DNA of 64,000 bases from Flavobacteriaceae bacterium (lineage in GTDB: Bacteria; Bacteroidota; Bacteroidia; Flavobacteriales; Flavobacteriaceae), in NCBI GenBank assembly GCA_017857815.1, contig JAFMCL010000015.1:1-64000 (forward strand), written 5' to 3'. Below the pieces are notes generated by a model. It saw nothing but the letters and a program-made list of their open reading frames with translations, searched no databases and was not told the DNA's origin. Below are positions 35,651 through 44,990 of this stretch, in pieces (position 1 is the stretch's first letter; each line of letters starts with the position of its first letter). Made by a program: the position numbers and the translations under genes.

Positions 35651-36994
35651 TCATATTCCCGTGTAATTAAAAGGAGTAATATCTTTTAATTCAATTTTAA
35701 TTGCATCACTTACATTGAGACCCTCTATGAAATGATGGATTGACGTCTTCGTAATCCCTTCATTTGTTCTGGTGAGATCTTTCAAAGCTTCATAAGGATT
35801 AGGATAACTTTCCCTTCTTAGAATTGTCTGAATTGCTTCGGCAACTACAGCCCAATTATCGTTCAAATCTTTTTTGATTTTTTCTTCATTAACAATTAGC
35901 TTTTTCAATCCCTTAAGCATGGATTTAAAACCAATAAGTTGGTGACCAAAAGGGACGCCAATATTCCTTAATACAGTACTGTCCGTTAGGTCTCTTTGTA
36001 ATCTTGAAACAGGAAGTTTTGAGGCAAAATAAATAAGTATCGCATTTGCAATACCAAGGTTTCCTTCAGCATTTTCAAAATCGATGGGGTTTACTTTGTG
36101 CGGCATGGCAGATGACCCTACTTCACCATCTTTTATTAGCTGTTTGAAATAATCCATTGAGATGTAAGTCCAAATGTCTCGACTAAAATCAATGAAAATC
36201 GTGTTGATTCTTTTTAGTGCGTCACAAAGGGCAGCAATTCCGTCGTAATGTTCAATTTGAGTGGTAGGAAAAGAGTAGTCTAGGTCTAAGGTTTTTTCTA
36301 CAAAATCTTTTCCAAATTTTCTCCAATCATGATTAGGGTAAGCAACCTTATGCGCATTAAAATTCCCTGTGGCTCCTGAAAATTTAGCAGAATTTGGAAC
36401 TTGCATAAGTGTAGCTTTTTGAGCTTCAATCCGGTGTGTGAAAACAGCTATTTCTTTTCCCAAGCGTGTCGGTGATGCAGGTTGACCGTGAGTTCTAGCC
36501 AACATGGAGATGTCTTTGCATTCTTCGGACAATTCCGACATTTTCTCTAACAACTCTTCCAAGTGAGGTAAATATACTTTTTGAATTGCATCTTTTATTG
36601 ATAAGGGAATAGCAGTGTTGTTGATGTCTTGAGAAGTCAATCCAAAATGAATGAACTCCTTAAACTTGTGTAAATCTAGACGCTCAAATTCTTTTTTGAT
36701 GAAATACTCAACAGCCTTTACATCATGATTGGTTGTTTTTTCAATCTCCTTAATTTCTTTTGCATCATCAGTAGTAAACTGCTTATAAATACTTCTCAAG
36801 TCTTCAAAAAGAGAAGGGTTAAAATCCTTTAAGGGATCAAGTTTTATTTCGCAAAGAGCAATGAAATATTCAATTTCAACTTGTACGCGATATTTTATTA
36901 AAGCTTCTTCAGAAAAATAAGCTGCAAATTCTTTTGTTTTGGAGCGATAACGTCCATCAATAGGGGAAATCGCATTTAATGCAGTCAATAACAT
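35651..36994 (-). CDS. purB: Adenylosuccinate lyase
   Basis: A 447-residue member of the fumarase/aspartase superfamily that releases fumarate from SAICAR and from adenylosuccinate in purine synthesis. The superfamily signature SSAMPHKVNPIDFENAEGN begins near residue 293; its serine loop provides the catalytic base. The catalytic-histidine region TRTHGQPASPT appears as ARTHGQPASPTRLG. It is monocistronic and separated from purL by 22 kb. The start MLLTALNAISPIDGRY matches the E. coli-type enzyme. Confidence 0.94.
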   Translation of the reverse strand: MLLTALNAISPIDGRYRSKTKEFAAYFSEEALIKYRVQVEIEYFIALCEIKLDPLKDFNPSLFEDLRSIYKQFTTDDAKEIKEIEKTTNHDVKAVEYFIKKEFERLDLHKFKEFIHFGLTSQDINNTAIPLSIKDAIQKVYLPHLEELLEKMSELSEECKDISMLARTHGQPASPTRLGKEIAVFTHRIEAQKATLMQVPNSAKFSGATGNFNAHKVAYPNHDWRKFGKDFVEKTLDLDYSFPTTQIEHYDGIAALCDALKRINTIFIDFSRDIWTYISMDYFKQLIKDGEVGSSAMPHKVNPIDFENAEGNLGIANAILIYFASKLPVSRLQRDLTDSTVLRNIGVPFGHQLIGFKSMLKGLKKLIVNEEKIKKDLNDNWAVVAEAIQTILRRESYPNPYEALKDLTRTNEGITKTSIHHFIEGLNVSDAIKIELKDITPFNYTGI

Positions 36995-37115
36995 GAGTAA
37001 AATAATTGTTTATGAGGTAAAGATACGGTTCTATCAATGATTGGTGAAATCAAATCACATTCAATTGTTGGATTTAACTAAAAAATTTGATTACATCAGA
37101 AGATCATCCTGATTT

Positions 37116-37877
37116 TTAAAGTTTGAGAACTCTGTACTCTTCATAGCAACCACTAATCGCCTCTAGTATTTGTAAGTCATTGGATTCTTTGATGAAATTG
37201 TCTGAATAATTACAGTTTCTTAAAATATCATCAATATTATATCTTTCAATTTTAAGGAGTTGCATCAATATTTCACGATCAAACTTTGAAGCCAAAAGGT
37301 TTTTGATTTCATCATTTTCTCTCATTTTCTTGAGTTTCTTCATTTGAATCGGATTTTTACCGAACAAATTATGTAAATAATCTGCAGGGTTGAAAAGAGA
37401 AGCAAAGGTTTTCGAAATAGAGTAGGGGTTTCGACTTCCTCCCTCATATCCAGAATTTGGTAGTCCAGGAATACTATACCTCCCCGCGGAGTTTATCGGG
37501 ACTTTTTTCACATCAATGTCCAAGTAACCTGTCAGTTGATAAGGTCTTAGGATGATTTCTTCAAGGGCAAAAGCAAGTTCGGTTAATTTGAATTTCGAAT
37601 TTTTAAATTTGACCATGTCTTGAGTTACAGCAACTTTTAGAGGTTTAAATCCTAAATAGGAAAAGTACAAAGTATCATTCACTTTAGCAGGGATTTCGAA
37701 AACTCCCTTTTCATCGGTTGTCGCACCAATGATAATGTTTAAGTTAACAACATGAACACTTTCCATGGGAAAACCAGTGGCCTCATTTTCTACAATTGCA
37801 CTAAAACTTTGATATATCTCTTGCGCATTGATAGAAATGACTTTGATAAAACACAAAAAGATTAAAACTTTTTTCAT
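37116..37877 (-). CDS. Exported protein with carboxypeptidase-like regulatory (CarboxypepD_reg) domain
   Basis: A 253-residue exported protein. A signal peptide covers residues 1-18 (ISINAQ). Residues about 20-100 form the beta-sandwich typical of the start of SusC-like receptors (SAIVENEATGFPMESVHVVNLN...TTDEKGVFEIPAKVNDTLYFSYLGFKP). The remainder is a helical region without a barrel. Stand-alone proteins of this type are frequent in flavobacteria. A role in envelope interactions is likely but unknown. It shows no operon partner. Confidence 0.75.
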   Translation of the reverse strand: MKKVLIFLCFIKVISINAQEIYQSFSAIVENEATGFPMESVHVVNLNIIIGATTDEKGVFEIPAKVNDTLYFSYLGFKPLKVAVTQDMVKFKNSKFKLTELAFALEEIILRPYQLTGYLDIDVKKVPINSAGRYSIPGLPNSGYEGGSRNPYSISKTFASLFNPADYLHNLFGKNPIQMKKLKKMRENDEIKNLLASKFDREILMQLLKIERYNIDDILRNCNYSDNFIKESNDLQILEAISGCYEEYRVLKL

Positions 37878-37952
37878 TAATATATTTAGGAGTAAAGACG
37901 ACCAATTTTCTATTTAATAAAAATAACAAATTACTGCCGAACAAATCACCTT

Positions 37953-38525
37953 TTATTTATCATTTAGAAATTTATTTAACTTTTTAAGGGCACGAGCACG
38001 GTGACTAATTTCATTTTTTTCGTTCCTGGGAAGCTCAGCAAAACTCTGATCGTATCCATCAGGTAAAAAAACAGGATCATAGCCAAACCCTTTGTCACCT
38101 TTCTTTTTTTCTAAAATTTCACCTTTGACAATTCCCTCAAAAAGATGTTCTTCCCCATCGATTATCAGAGCAATAACAGTTCTGAATTGTGCTTTTCGAT
38201 TGGTTTTGTTCTTTAACAAATCAAGGAGTTTGTCCATGTTGTTCTCAGCATTTTTTTGATTTCCTGCAAATCTAGCAGAATATACTCCCGGAGCTCCCTC
38301 CAAACACTCAACCTCTAGACCTGTGTCATCTGCAAAACAATTTTCATTAAATTTATCATAAATGAACCTTGCTTTTATCAAGGCATTTTCTTCTAAAGTT
38401 TTTCCTGTTTCCTCAATTTCATCATAAAAACCTAGGTCGTCTAAACTTGATAGTTTGTTGTCTCCAACTAAAGGAAGGATTTCCTTAACCTTATTCAAGT
38501 TATGTGTTGCAAAGATTAGTTTCAT
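37953..38525 (-). CDS. rdgB: Non-canonical purine NTP pyrophosphatase (RdgB/HAM1)
   Basis: A 190-residue house-cleaning enzyme that hydrolyses dITP, ITP and XTP to monophosphates. It has the nucleotide-binding start [14 protein letters not shown], the metal-binding [25 protein letters not shown] and the C-terminal [16 protein letters not shown] and SHRARAL. Length is standard. It starts two bases after the stop of rlmH and is therefore cotranscribed with it. Confidence 0.93.
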   Translation of the reverse strand: MKLIFATHNLNKVKEILPLVGDNKLSSLDDLGFYDEIEETGKTLEENALIKARFIYDKFNENCFADDTGLEVECLEGAPGVYSARFAGNQKNAENNMDKLLDLLKNKTNRKAQFRTVIALIIDGEEHLFEGIVKGEILEKKKGDKGFGYDPVFLPDGYDQSFAELPRNEKNEISHRARALKKLNKFLNDK

Positions 38526-38527
38526 AA

Positions 38528-39001
38528 TTATTGGTGGTGGTAAGGTTCGTTTTTAAGAATGGTGTTGGCGCGATACAATTGTTCTACAAAAAATAGTCTT
38601 ATCATCTGGTGCGAAAAAGTCATTTTGGATAATGATAATTTCTCATGACTTTTTGCAATGACTTCTTCAGAAAACCCATAAGGACCTCCAACGACAAAGA
38701 TTAATCGCCTGAAGGGAGACATTCTTTTCTTTTCGATGTATTTAGAAAAATCAAGAGAGTTGTATTGTTTTCCATTTTCATCTAGTAGAATGATACAATC
38801 ACCAGCTTTTGTTTTTTTAATGATCAATTCTCCTTCTTTACTTTTTTGTAATGATTGACTGATATTTTTTGAGTTTTTTATTTCAGGAATAATTTCAATT
38901 TCAAAACGATGGTATTTTAGAATCCTTTTATGATACTCATCAATTAAGATTTTAACGTTTTTATCCTCCGTTTTTCCAACAAGCAACAAAAGTTTTTGCA
39001 T
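38528..39001 (-). CDS. rlmH: 23S rRNA pseudouridine-1915 N3-methyltransferase (SPOUT)
   Basis: A 157-residue knotted methyltransferase acting on helix 69 of 23S rRNA. Its SAM-binding knot is [15 protein letters not shown] followed by [24 protein letters not shown], the RlmH signature. The ATG at 39001 is chosen because the next ATG upstream (39022) lies beyond a TACCTTTG -7-like element (39006-39013) and the family starts at MQKL. This would make the mRNA nearly leaderless. rdgB follows after two bases. Confidence 0.92.
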   Translation of the reverse strand: MQKLLLLVGKTEDKNVKILIDEYHKRILKYHRFEIEIIPEIKNSKNISQSLQKSKEGELIIKKTKAGDCIILLDENGKQYNSLDFSKYIEKKRMSPFRRLIFVVGGPYGFSEEVIAKSHEKLSLSKMTFSHQMIRLFFVEQLYRANTILKNEPYHHQ

Positions 39002-39005
39002 GTCA

Positions 39006-39013
39006 CAAAGGTA
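39006..39013 (-). promoter_or_regulatory. -7 element (TACCTTTG) abutting rlmH
   Basis: A TAnnTTTG match whose end is four bases from the rlmH ATG. There is no TTG at the right spacing, so it is supported only by the motif and by the chosen start. Confidence 0.35.
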
Positions 39014-39046
39014 CAAACTCAATTTGTTTTATTATAAATAAAACAA

Positions 39047-39073
39047 TTGTCCTTTAGATTTGTTTTATCTTTG
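39047..39073 (+). promoter_or_regulatory. Promoter of the YihY/BrkB gene
   Basis: TTG (39047-39049), 16 bases, then TATCTTTG (39066-39073), 19 bases before the TTG start codon. Spacing is slightly shorter than the common 17-23 bases. Confidence 0.5.
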
Positions 39074-39092
39074 ATTAAAGAAATATTAAGGT

Positions 39093-40007
39093 TTGAAAAA
39101 TAAATTAAAACGCATACCAGTTGTCCGCAACCTTGTTGCGATTTTGGAATCTTTAAAGCTACCGGGATACACCTATTTCTCTTTTTATGATCTCTTACAG
39201 ATGTATGTTTCAGGGGTTTTGAAGGGTACGCTTTCCTCACGAGCTGGGAGCATATCATTTAGCTTTTTTATGGCCCTGTTTCCATTCCTTCTTTTTTTAC
39301 TAAACCTTATCGCATTTATTCCTATCGATAATTTTGATAATGTTTTATTTGATTTTCTAGAAAGACTACTTCCTTTAGACAGTCAAAGTTTTTTTACAGA
39401 TATTTTTGATGACATTCGTATCAAGCAGAGAACTGGTTTGCTGTCTTCTGTTTTTTTATTATCAATCTTTCTTACAGCCAACGGAGTCAGTTCTATTTTT
39501 TCTGGTTTTGAAGGATCCTACCACGTTGAGCTTTCTCGCAGTCTTTTGCGTCAGTATTTGTTTTCAATGATGGTTGCAATTCTATTGGCTTTTTTGTTGC
39601 TTTTTGGTGTTGTTGCCTTTGTGTTTTTTGAAATCTATATTCTCAATAACCTAGAGAGTTTAATACCCAGTGAAATAAATTGGATTCGTTGGGGTCAAAT
39701 TTTATTCTACATTATTTTGACCTATTTATCGGTTACGATTCTCTACTTTTTTGGAACGATTGAGGGGAAAAAAACCAAATTCTTTTCTCCTGGGGCTTTG
39801 ATGACTTGTCTTCTAATTATTCTAACAACCTATCTTTTTGGTATATATATTGAGAACTTTTCAACCTACAATCAGCTTTATGGTTCCATTGGAGCCTTGC
39901 TGATTTTTCTGTTCTACATCTGGCTCAATTCAAATATGCTCTTATTGGGATTTGAATTAAACGCCACATTAAATCGTCTTAAAAATCAAGACCAATTCAA
40001 GTCTTGA
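39093..40007 (+). CDS. YihY/virulence factor BrkB family inner-membrane protein
   Basis: A 304-residue protein with about six membrane helices. The family region is SRAGSISFSFFMALFPFLLFLLNLIAFIP, with TANGVSSIFSGFEGSY and the late LYGSIGALLIFLFYIWLNSNMLLLGFELNA. It begins at a TTG: an in-frame TAA lies six bases upstream, and the next ATG (residue 37) would remove the N-terminal helix region. The family is widespread. Its function is not settled and it is not the tRNA-processing RNase BN it was once called. Confidence 0.87.
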   Translation: MKNKLKRIPVVRNLVAILESLKLPGYTYFSFYDLLQMYVSGVLKGTLSSRAGSISFSFFMALFPFLLFLLNLIAFIPIDNFDNVLFDFLERLLPLDSQSFFTDIFDDIRIKQRTGLLSSVFLLSIFLTANGVSSIFSGFEGSYHVELSRSLLRQYLFSMMVAILLAFLLLFGVVAFVFFEIYILNNLESLIPSEINWIRWGQILFYIILTYLSVTILYFFGTIEGKKTKFFSPGALMTCLLIILTTYLFGIYIENFSTYNQLYGSIGALLIFLFYIWLNSNMLLLGFELNATLNRLKNQDQFKS

Positions 40008-40034
40008 TATTGGCTAAAGTTGTATTTTTAGAAA

Positions 40035-42488
40035 ATGCATTACTTCGCTGACATTATACTTCCTTTGGGTTTGGACAAACCCTTTACTTATGCGCTAGAA
40101 GAGGTCGATTTTAACCGATTGATTCCAGGATATCGGGTTGCTGTTTCTTTTGGAAAATCTAAAATTTACACTGGAATTATAATTCGACTGCACCAAGTTG
40201 CTCCGCAAACCTACGATGCGAAGTTTATTGAGATGGTATTAGACGACACTCCAACCGTTACTAAAGAGCAGTTGCAGTTCTGGAACTGGATTTCGAAATA
40301 TTATCACAGCAGAATGGGAGACATCCTCAAGGCTGCGATTCCCACCACCCTACTCCTCGAAAGTGAAACCCTAGTCGTTAAAAAACAATTGCCTGATGGA
40401 GTAGAAGAACCGGTTTTGAGCGATGATGAGTTTTTGGTTTACGAGGCTTTAGATACCAAAGCATTGAGTATAAATGATATTTCTAAAATCTTAAGCAAAA
40501 AGAATGTACTGGGCCTATTACAAGGATTGTTTTTAAAAGAATATGTTGACATTCATCAAAAATTAGCTGAAAAGTATATCCCCAAAAAAGTTCGATACAT
40601 TCGTGTTGCATCAAAGTTTATTGAGAATGATGAACTAAGAAATCTTTTTGAATTATTAAAAAATGCTCCCAAACAAAAGGAAGTGATGCTTTCTGTTTTT
40701 GAGGGAAACCCCACAGGGGAAAGTTGGAAAAACGCATTACACTTAATTAAACAATCGGGGAGTAATTCAACAGTCCTGAGAGCTCTGATTAATAAAGGAT
40801 ATCTTGAAGAAACTCACCTACAAGAAGATCGTGTTTTGTATACTTTTGATAAATCTGATAAAGAATATTCACTATCTCCCGCGCAGCAAATCGCTCTGGA
40901 CAGTATAAAAGAGGAGTTGATTAGCAAGGAAGTGGTGTTATTCCAGGGGATTACTGGTTCAGGGAAAACAGAGGTCTACATGGAGCTCATTGCAGAAGTC
41001 TTGGCCAAAGGTGATCAGGTTTTATATTTACTTCCTGAAATAGCATTGACTCCCCAAATGGTTCAGCGTCTTCAGGAAAGGTTTGGGAAAAGAGTAGCGG
41101 TTTATCATTCAAAGTTTTCGATACATGAAAGAACGGAGGTGTGGCAGAAAATTATATCAAAAAATGAAAATGCTGGGGTAGTGGTAGGGGCAAGATCTTC
41201 ACTATTTTTACCTTTCAAAAAGCTAGGGTTGATCGTGGTAGATGAAGAACACGAGGTTTCTTATAAACAATTTGATCCTTCCCCAAGATATCACGCCCGC
41301 GACAGTTCGATCGTGTTGGCTAGTTTGCACAATGCCAAAGTAATTCTAGGATCAGCAACTCCCTCAATCGAAACTTCATTTAACAGTACGACTGGAAAAT
41401 ATGGATGGGTAAAGCTTAACGAACGCTATGGAGGCGTTGCATTGCCTGAAATAACGACGGTGGATCTCAAAGAAGCCTATCGTAAAAAACAAATGAAAGG
41501 TGTTTTTTCTCAGACTTTATTAGAGGGAATTTCTAATGCATTAAAAGAAGACAAACAAATTATCCTGTTTCAGAACCGACGTGGTTATGCTCCTGTTCAT
41601 GAGTGTATGGATTGTGGTCACATGCCACAGTGTAATCAGTGTGACGTTACATTAACCTACCATCAGTATTCGGAGAAGCTAAAATGTCACTATTGCGGAT
41701 ATCAAGTTCCTAAACCGACCCAGTGTCATGCTTGCGGGATGACAAACCTAGCCACCAAAGGGGTGGGTACTCAGCAAATTCAAGAACAGGTTGAGCAATT
41801 CTTCCCTGGAGTTAAAGTAGGCAGAATGGATTGGGACAGCACCCGAGGAAAATGGGATTTTGATAAACTAATAAACTCTTTTACCGCTCAAGAAACAAAA
41901 ATATTAGTTGGAACTCAAATGGTCGTTAAAGGCCTTGACTTTAAACACGTTCGACTTGTTGGAGTGCTAAATGCGGATCATTTACTAAACTTTCCTGATT
42001 TTAGATCTCATGAAAGAACTTACCAGATGTTAAGTCAAGTTGCAGGTAGGGCAGGTAGAAAAGGAGAAAGAGGTAAGGTGGTTATTCAAACCTATCAGCC
42101 AAAGCATTCCATCATTCAACAAGTAATAGAGAATGATTATGAAGGCATGCTGAAAGATCAGCTCCAAGAAAGAAAGCAGTATCTGTATCCTCCCTACTAT
42201 CGTTTGATTCGAATTGTGATAAAACACAAAGACCTAGAGACGGTAAAGCTTGCATCGAATTGGATATTCAATGTGCTCAATCAATCCTACTCGGGTCAAA
42301 TTCTTGGACCAATTTTCCCAAATATTGCTAGGCTCAGAAATTATTATCAGATGCAACTACTGATTAAGGTCGAGAACGATACTTCTAGAAAAGTGGTTAA
42401 ACATTTAATATCTCGAACTCTAAAAAGCTTTGATGCAATTGGAAAATTTAAATCTGCAAGGGTCAATGTGGATGTAGATCCTTATTGA
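40035..42488 (+). CDS. priA: Primosomal protein N' (replication restart helicase PriA)
   Basis: An 817-residue superfamily 2 helicase that restarts stalled replication forks. It has the N-terminal fork-binding domain (FADIILPLGLDKPFTYAL), helicase motif I GITGSGKTEVY (near residue 305), the DEEH box and motif III GSATPS. A zinc-binding insertion of eight cysteines (CMDCGHMPQCNQC...CHYCG...CHAC) lies near residues 523-570, and motifs V-VI end with SQVAGRAGR. All elements are intact. Its stop overlaps the stop region of the convergent LytTR gene by seven bases. Confidence 0.95.
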   Translation: MHYFADIILPLGLDKPFTYALEEVDFNRLIPGYRVAVSFGKSKIYTGIIIRLHQVAPQTYDAKFIEMVLDDTPTVTKEQLQFWNWISKYYHSRMGDILKAAIPTTLLLESETLVVKKQLPDGVEEPVLSDDEFLVYEALDTKALSINDISKILSKKNVLGLLQGLFLKEYVDIHQKLAEKYIPKKVRYIRVASKFIENDELRNLFELLKNAPKQKEVMLSVFEGNPTGESWKNALHLIKQSGSNSTVLRALINKGYLEETHLQEDRVLYTFDKSDKEYSLSPAQQIALDSIKEELISKEVVLFQGITGSGKTEVYMELIAEVLAKGDQVLYLLPEIALTPQMVQRLQERFGKRVAVYHSKFSIHERTEVWQKIISKNENAGVVVGARSSLFLPFKKLGLIVVDEEHEVSYKQFDPSPRYHARDSSIVLASLHNAKVILGSATPSIETSFNSTTGKYGWVKLNERYGGVALPEITTVDLKEAYRKKQMKGVFSQTLLEGISNALKEDKQIILFQNRRGYAPVHECMDCGHMPQCNQCDVTLTYHQYSEKLKCHYCGYQVPKPTQCHACGMTNLATKGVGTQQIQEQVEQFFPGVKVGRMDWDSTRGKWDFDKLINSFTAQETKILVGTQMVVKGLDFKHVRLVGVLNADHLLNFPDFRSHERTYQMLSQVAGRAGRKGERGKVVIQTYQPKHSIIQQVIENDYEGMLKDQLQERKQYLYPPYYRLIRIVIKHKDLETVKLASNWIFNVLNQSYSGQILGPIFPNIARLRNYYQMQLLIKVENDTSRKVVKHLISRTLKSFDAIGKFKSARVNVDVDPY

Positions 42489-43180
42489 TATTTATCAAAA
42501 CTCTCTTTAAATTTTAATTTTTGATTTCTACTTAAGGGTAAAAGCTTACCATCCATAAAAACATTGTTGCTGTCATGATTAATAACCTTCTTAAGGTTAA
42601 CAATATAGGACTTGTGAATTCTCACAAATTGATTTTTGGGTAAACGTAAGATAAAAGCTTTCATCGAAGAAAGAACAACGTAGTTCTTGTCTTGAGTCTC
42701 GATTTTAACATAGTCACCCATAGCTTCGATCCATTTGACATTGTCAACTAGCACTTTTTCAGACTTAAGGTTACATTTAAAATGGATAAAAAAATCTTCT
42801 TTTTTTTCACTTAAGATTAAAGGTGTAATTCTTTTTACTAATCTATCGGCTGTTTTTTTAAACCGTTCGTACGAAACAGGTTTTTGAATACAATCCACAA
42901 AACCTTCCTCAAAAGCTTTGATTGCATCTTGTGGGTTTTTGGTTAACATAACAATCTCAATTTTCTGTTTGAGTTGATCAGAGAACTCAAAACCATCGTA
43001 AACAGGAAGATCCGAAGAAATGATAGCAAAATCAATCTCATTGTAGTTCAAAAACTCTGCGGCATTGACAGCATCAGAAAATTCAGCCATTAGTTTAAAA
43101 TTATTGAATTTCTTTAAGGTCTGACAAAAATGTAATCTGTCTACGGGGTTGGAGTCTATATAGATATATTTTAGAGGCAT
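42482..43180 (-). CDS. LytTR DNA-binding protein with degenerate receiver domain
   Basis: A 232-residue regulator started at the ATG at 43180 (MPLKYIYIDSNP); an upstream ATG adds 12 unlikely residues. Residues 1-115 have the receiver fold but not its chemistry. The phospho-acceptor position in 'FAIISSDLPVYDG' is S55, and the second acidic residue of the usual DD pair is S10. T80 and K100 are kept. Residues about 130-232 are a LytTR domain (FIHFKCNLKSEKVLVDNVKWIEAMGDYVKI; FVRIHKSYIVNL). So it binds DNA but probably does not respond to phosphorylation. No histidine kinase gene lies nearby. It is divergent from rpsF. Confidence 0.82.
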   Translation of the reverse strand: MPLKYIYIDSNPVDRLHFCQTLKKFNNFKLMAEFSDAVNAAEFLNYNEIDFAIISSDLPVYDGFEFSDQLKQKIEIVMLTKNPQDAIKAFEEGFVDCIQKPVSYERFKKTADRLVKRITPLILSEKKEDFFIHFKCNLKSEKVLVDNVKWIEAMGDYVKIETQDKNYVVLSSMKAFILRLPKNQFVRIHKSYIVNLKKVINHDSNNVFMDGKLLPLSRNQKLKFKESFDKYQ

Positions 43181-43258
43181 TTTGTTTTGGGGTTCATTAA
43201 ATAGAAATAGTAACAATGAAATAAATTTAATCTTTTTTTATAAAAAGGAAATAAAATT

Positions 43259-43289
43259 TTGGTACAATTTTAAGTTTAGCTTACTTTTG
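43259..43289 (+). promoter_or_regulatory. Promoter of rpsF-rpsR-rplI
   Basis: TTG (43259-43261), 20 bases, then TACTTTTG (43282-43289), a complete match to the Bacteroidota promoter pattern, 21 bases before the rpsF ATG. Confidence 0.72.
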
Positions 43290-43310
43290 CAGCTCTAAAA
43301 ATAAATTATT

Positions 43311-43655
43311 ATGAATCATTATGAAACTGTTTTCATTTTAAATCCCGTTCTTTCTGAAACTCAGACAGAGGAAGCAGTAAAAAAATATGAATCGCTTGTT
43401 GTCTCTCAACAGGGCAAAATCGTTCATAAAGAAAACTGGGGACTTAAGAAGTTAGCTTATCCCATCCAAAACAAAAACAGTGGTTTTTACCATTTGTTTC
43501 AATACGAGGCCGAAGGCCCCGCAGTTGATGCTCTCGAAGTAGAGTTTAGACGTGACGAGAAAGTAATGCGTTACTTGACCGTGAAACTCGATATTCATGC
43601 GCTTGCATGGGCAGAGAAAAGAAAAAACAGAAAAGAACCTAAAGTAAAAGCTTAA
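43311..43655 (+). CDS. rpsF: 30S ribosomal protein S6
   Basis: A 114-residue small-subunit protein, first of the conserved rpsF-rpsR-rplI group. It has the S6 start [15 protein letters not shown] and the core [27 protein letters not shown] with [14 protein letters not shown]. It pairs with S18 on the ribosomal platform; that partner is encoded five bases downstream. The basic C-terminus is normal. Confidence 0.96.
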   Translation: MNHYETVFILNPVLSETQTEEAVKKYESLVVSQQGKIVHKENWGLKKLAYPIQNKNSGFYHLFQYEAEGPAVDALEVEFRRDEKVMRYLTVKLDIHALAWAEKRKNRKEPKVKA

Positions 43656-43660
43656 GAGAA

Positions 43661-43957
43661 ATGTCTAAAATTGAAGATCAGTCCTCAGGGAAAAAAGAAG
43701 GTGAAATTAGATATTTAACTCCATTAAATATTGACACCAATATCAAGAAGAAATATTGCATGTTTAAAAGATCTGGGATCAAATATGTTGATTACAAAGA
43801 TCCAGACTTCTTATTAAGATTTGTAAACGATCAGGGTAAAATTTTACCTCGCAGATTAACCGGTACTTCGCTGAAATACCAAAGAAAAGTTTCAGTAGCA
43901 ATCAAAAGAGCACGTCATCTAGGTTTAATGCCTTATGTCGCTGATCTACTAAAATAA
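43661..43957 (+). CDS. rpsR: 30S ribosomal protein S18
   Basis: A 98-residue small-subunit protein with the S18 core [26 protein letters not shown] and [19 protein letters not shown]. The N-terminal extension of about 20 residues ([14 protein letters not shown]) is typical for Bacteroidota. No ssb or priB gene lies between rpsF and rpsR. It sits between S6 and L9 in one transcript. Confidence 0.96.
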   Translation: MSKIEDQSSGKKEGEIRYLTPLNIDTNIKKKYCMFKRSGIKYVDYKDPDFLLRFVNDQGKILPRRLTGTSLKYQRKVSVAIKRARHLGLMPYVADLLK

Positions 43958-43964
43958 TATGGTC

Positions 43965-44417
43965 ATGGAATTAATACTAAAAGAAGATATTCAGAATCTT
44001 GGGTTTAAAGATGACATAGTAAAAGTTAAAAACGGATTCGGAAGAAACTTTCTTATACCAAAAGGAAAAGCAGTATTGGCAACAGTATCTGCGAAAAAAG
44101 TTCTTGCTGAGAACTTAAAGCAAAGAGCTTTTAAAGAGAAAAAAGTAGTAGATGATGCTACTGCTTTGGGTAAAAAACTATCTAAAGTAGAAATGAAAAT
44201 TGCCTCAAAGGTAGGATCTGGAAATAAATTATTCGGATCTGTTTCTGCTCTTGACGTTGCCTCTGCCTTCAAAGCAGAAGGACATGAAATAGATAAGAGT
44301 GCAATTTCAATTGCTGGGAAATCTATTAAAAGATTAGGAACTTATCAAGCTGAAATTAGACTTCATCGTGAAGTTTTGATTCAGTTCCCTTTCGAAGTGA
44401 TTCCTGAGAAAATATAA
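43965..44417 (+). CDS. rplI: 50S ribosomal protein L9
   Basis: A 150-residue protein started at the second of two close ATGs (MELILKEDIQNLG), because L9 proteins begin this way. The first ATG at 43959 would add two residues and lies one base after the rpsR stop. The N-terminal domain ends in the long connecting helix (NGFGRNFLIPKGKAV then helix), with the C-terminal RNA-binding domain SGNKLFGSVSALDV. A terminator follows. Confidence 0.94.
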   Translation: MELILKEDIQNLGFKDDIVKVKNGFGRNFLIPKGKAVLATVSAKKVLAENLKQRAFKEKKVVDDATALGKKLSKVEMKIASKVGSGNKLFGSVSALDVASAFKAEGHEIDKSAISIAGKSIKRLGTYQAEIRLHREVLIQFPFEVIPEKI

Positions 44418-44436
44418 TTTATATTTTAAATATTTT

Positions 44437-44465
44437 AATCCCCGCCTTGTGTGGGGATTTTTTTT
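44437..44465 (+). terminator. Intrinsic terminator of the rpsF-rpsR-rplI operon
   Basis: AATCCCC (44437-44443) pairs with GGGGATT (44453-44459) around a nine-base loop and is followed by a run of T, 20 bases after the rplI stop. Confidence 0.82.
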
Positions 44466-44478
44466 GAAAAATTTTAAG

Positions 44479-44952
44479 ATGAAATATGCACGCTTAACAC
44501 TAGAGCAATTTGAAGAACTTCATGAGGAGTTTTCTCTTTTTTTGGCTTCGCAATCAATCGATAAAAAAAAATGGGACGAATTGAAATCGCAAAATTCTAA
44601 CATTGTTGCAGAAGAAATGGATTTGTTTAGCGATATGGTTTGGGATCGTACTCTAGAAAAAGTCGAGTATTTAGAAAACTTGAGCGAAAACCATCTTTTT
44701 CTTTTTAAACGCCAAAAGAAATCTATTGATTTGATTTTAATTAAGTCTGAAGAAAACGTACCTTCATTGGTTAATGAAGGTGCCTGGCAATGGCTGATAG
44801 AAAACATCAAGCACTCTAGTGTTACTATTTTTCAATCTTCAAAAGCCATTGAAGGAGACTTTAAAGTTGCGATGTTTGGCCTAATCAAGAATGGGGCATC
44901 TATTGCAAAGGCAGATCGTTTTGAACAGATTAAAAGTTTTCTTTCAAAATAG
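44479..44952 (+). CDS. DUF6495 family protein
   Basis: A 157-residue cytoplasmic protein started at MKYARLTLEQFEELHEEF (ATG at 44479). The upstream ATG at 44449 lies inside the rplI terminator and is rejected. The sequence follows the DUF6495 pattern, a small family of Bacteroidota with acidic helices and a central aromatic segment (AEEMDLFSDMVWDRTLEKVEYLENLS, ENHLFLFKR). No catalytic motif is evident. It lies directly upstream of hisS with a 38-base gap. Function is unknown. Confidence 0.7.
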   Translation: MKYARLTLEQFEELHEEFSLFLASQSIDKKKWDELKSQNSNIVAEEMDLFSDMVWDRTLEKVEYLENLSENHLFLFKRQKKSIDLILIKSEENVPSLVNEGAWQWLIENIKHSSVTIFQSSKAIEGDFKVAMFGLIKNGASIAKADRFEQIKSFLSK

Positions 44953-44953
44953 A

Positions 44954-44961
44954 TACTTTTG
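44954..44961 (+). promoter_or_regulatory. -7 element (TACTTTTG) upstream of hisS
   Basis: A TAnnTTTG match 29 bases before the hisS start codon, immediately after the DUF6495 stop. The nearest upstream TTG is 30 bases away, too far for a classical -33. Confidence 0.38.
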
Positions 44962-44990
44962 TAGCATCTTTGTTAATCACTACTTCATTT

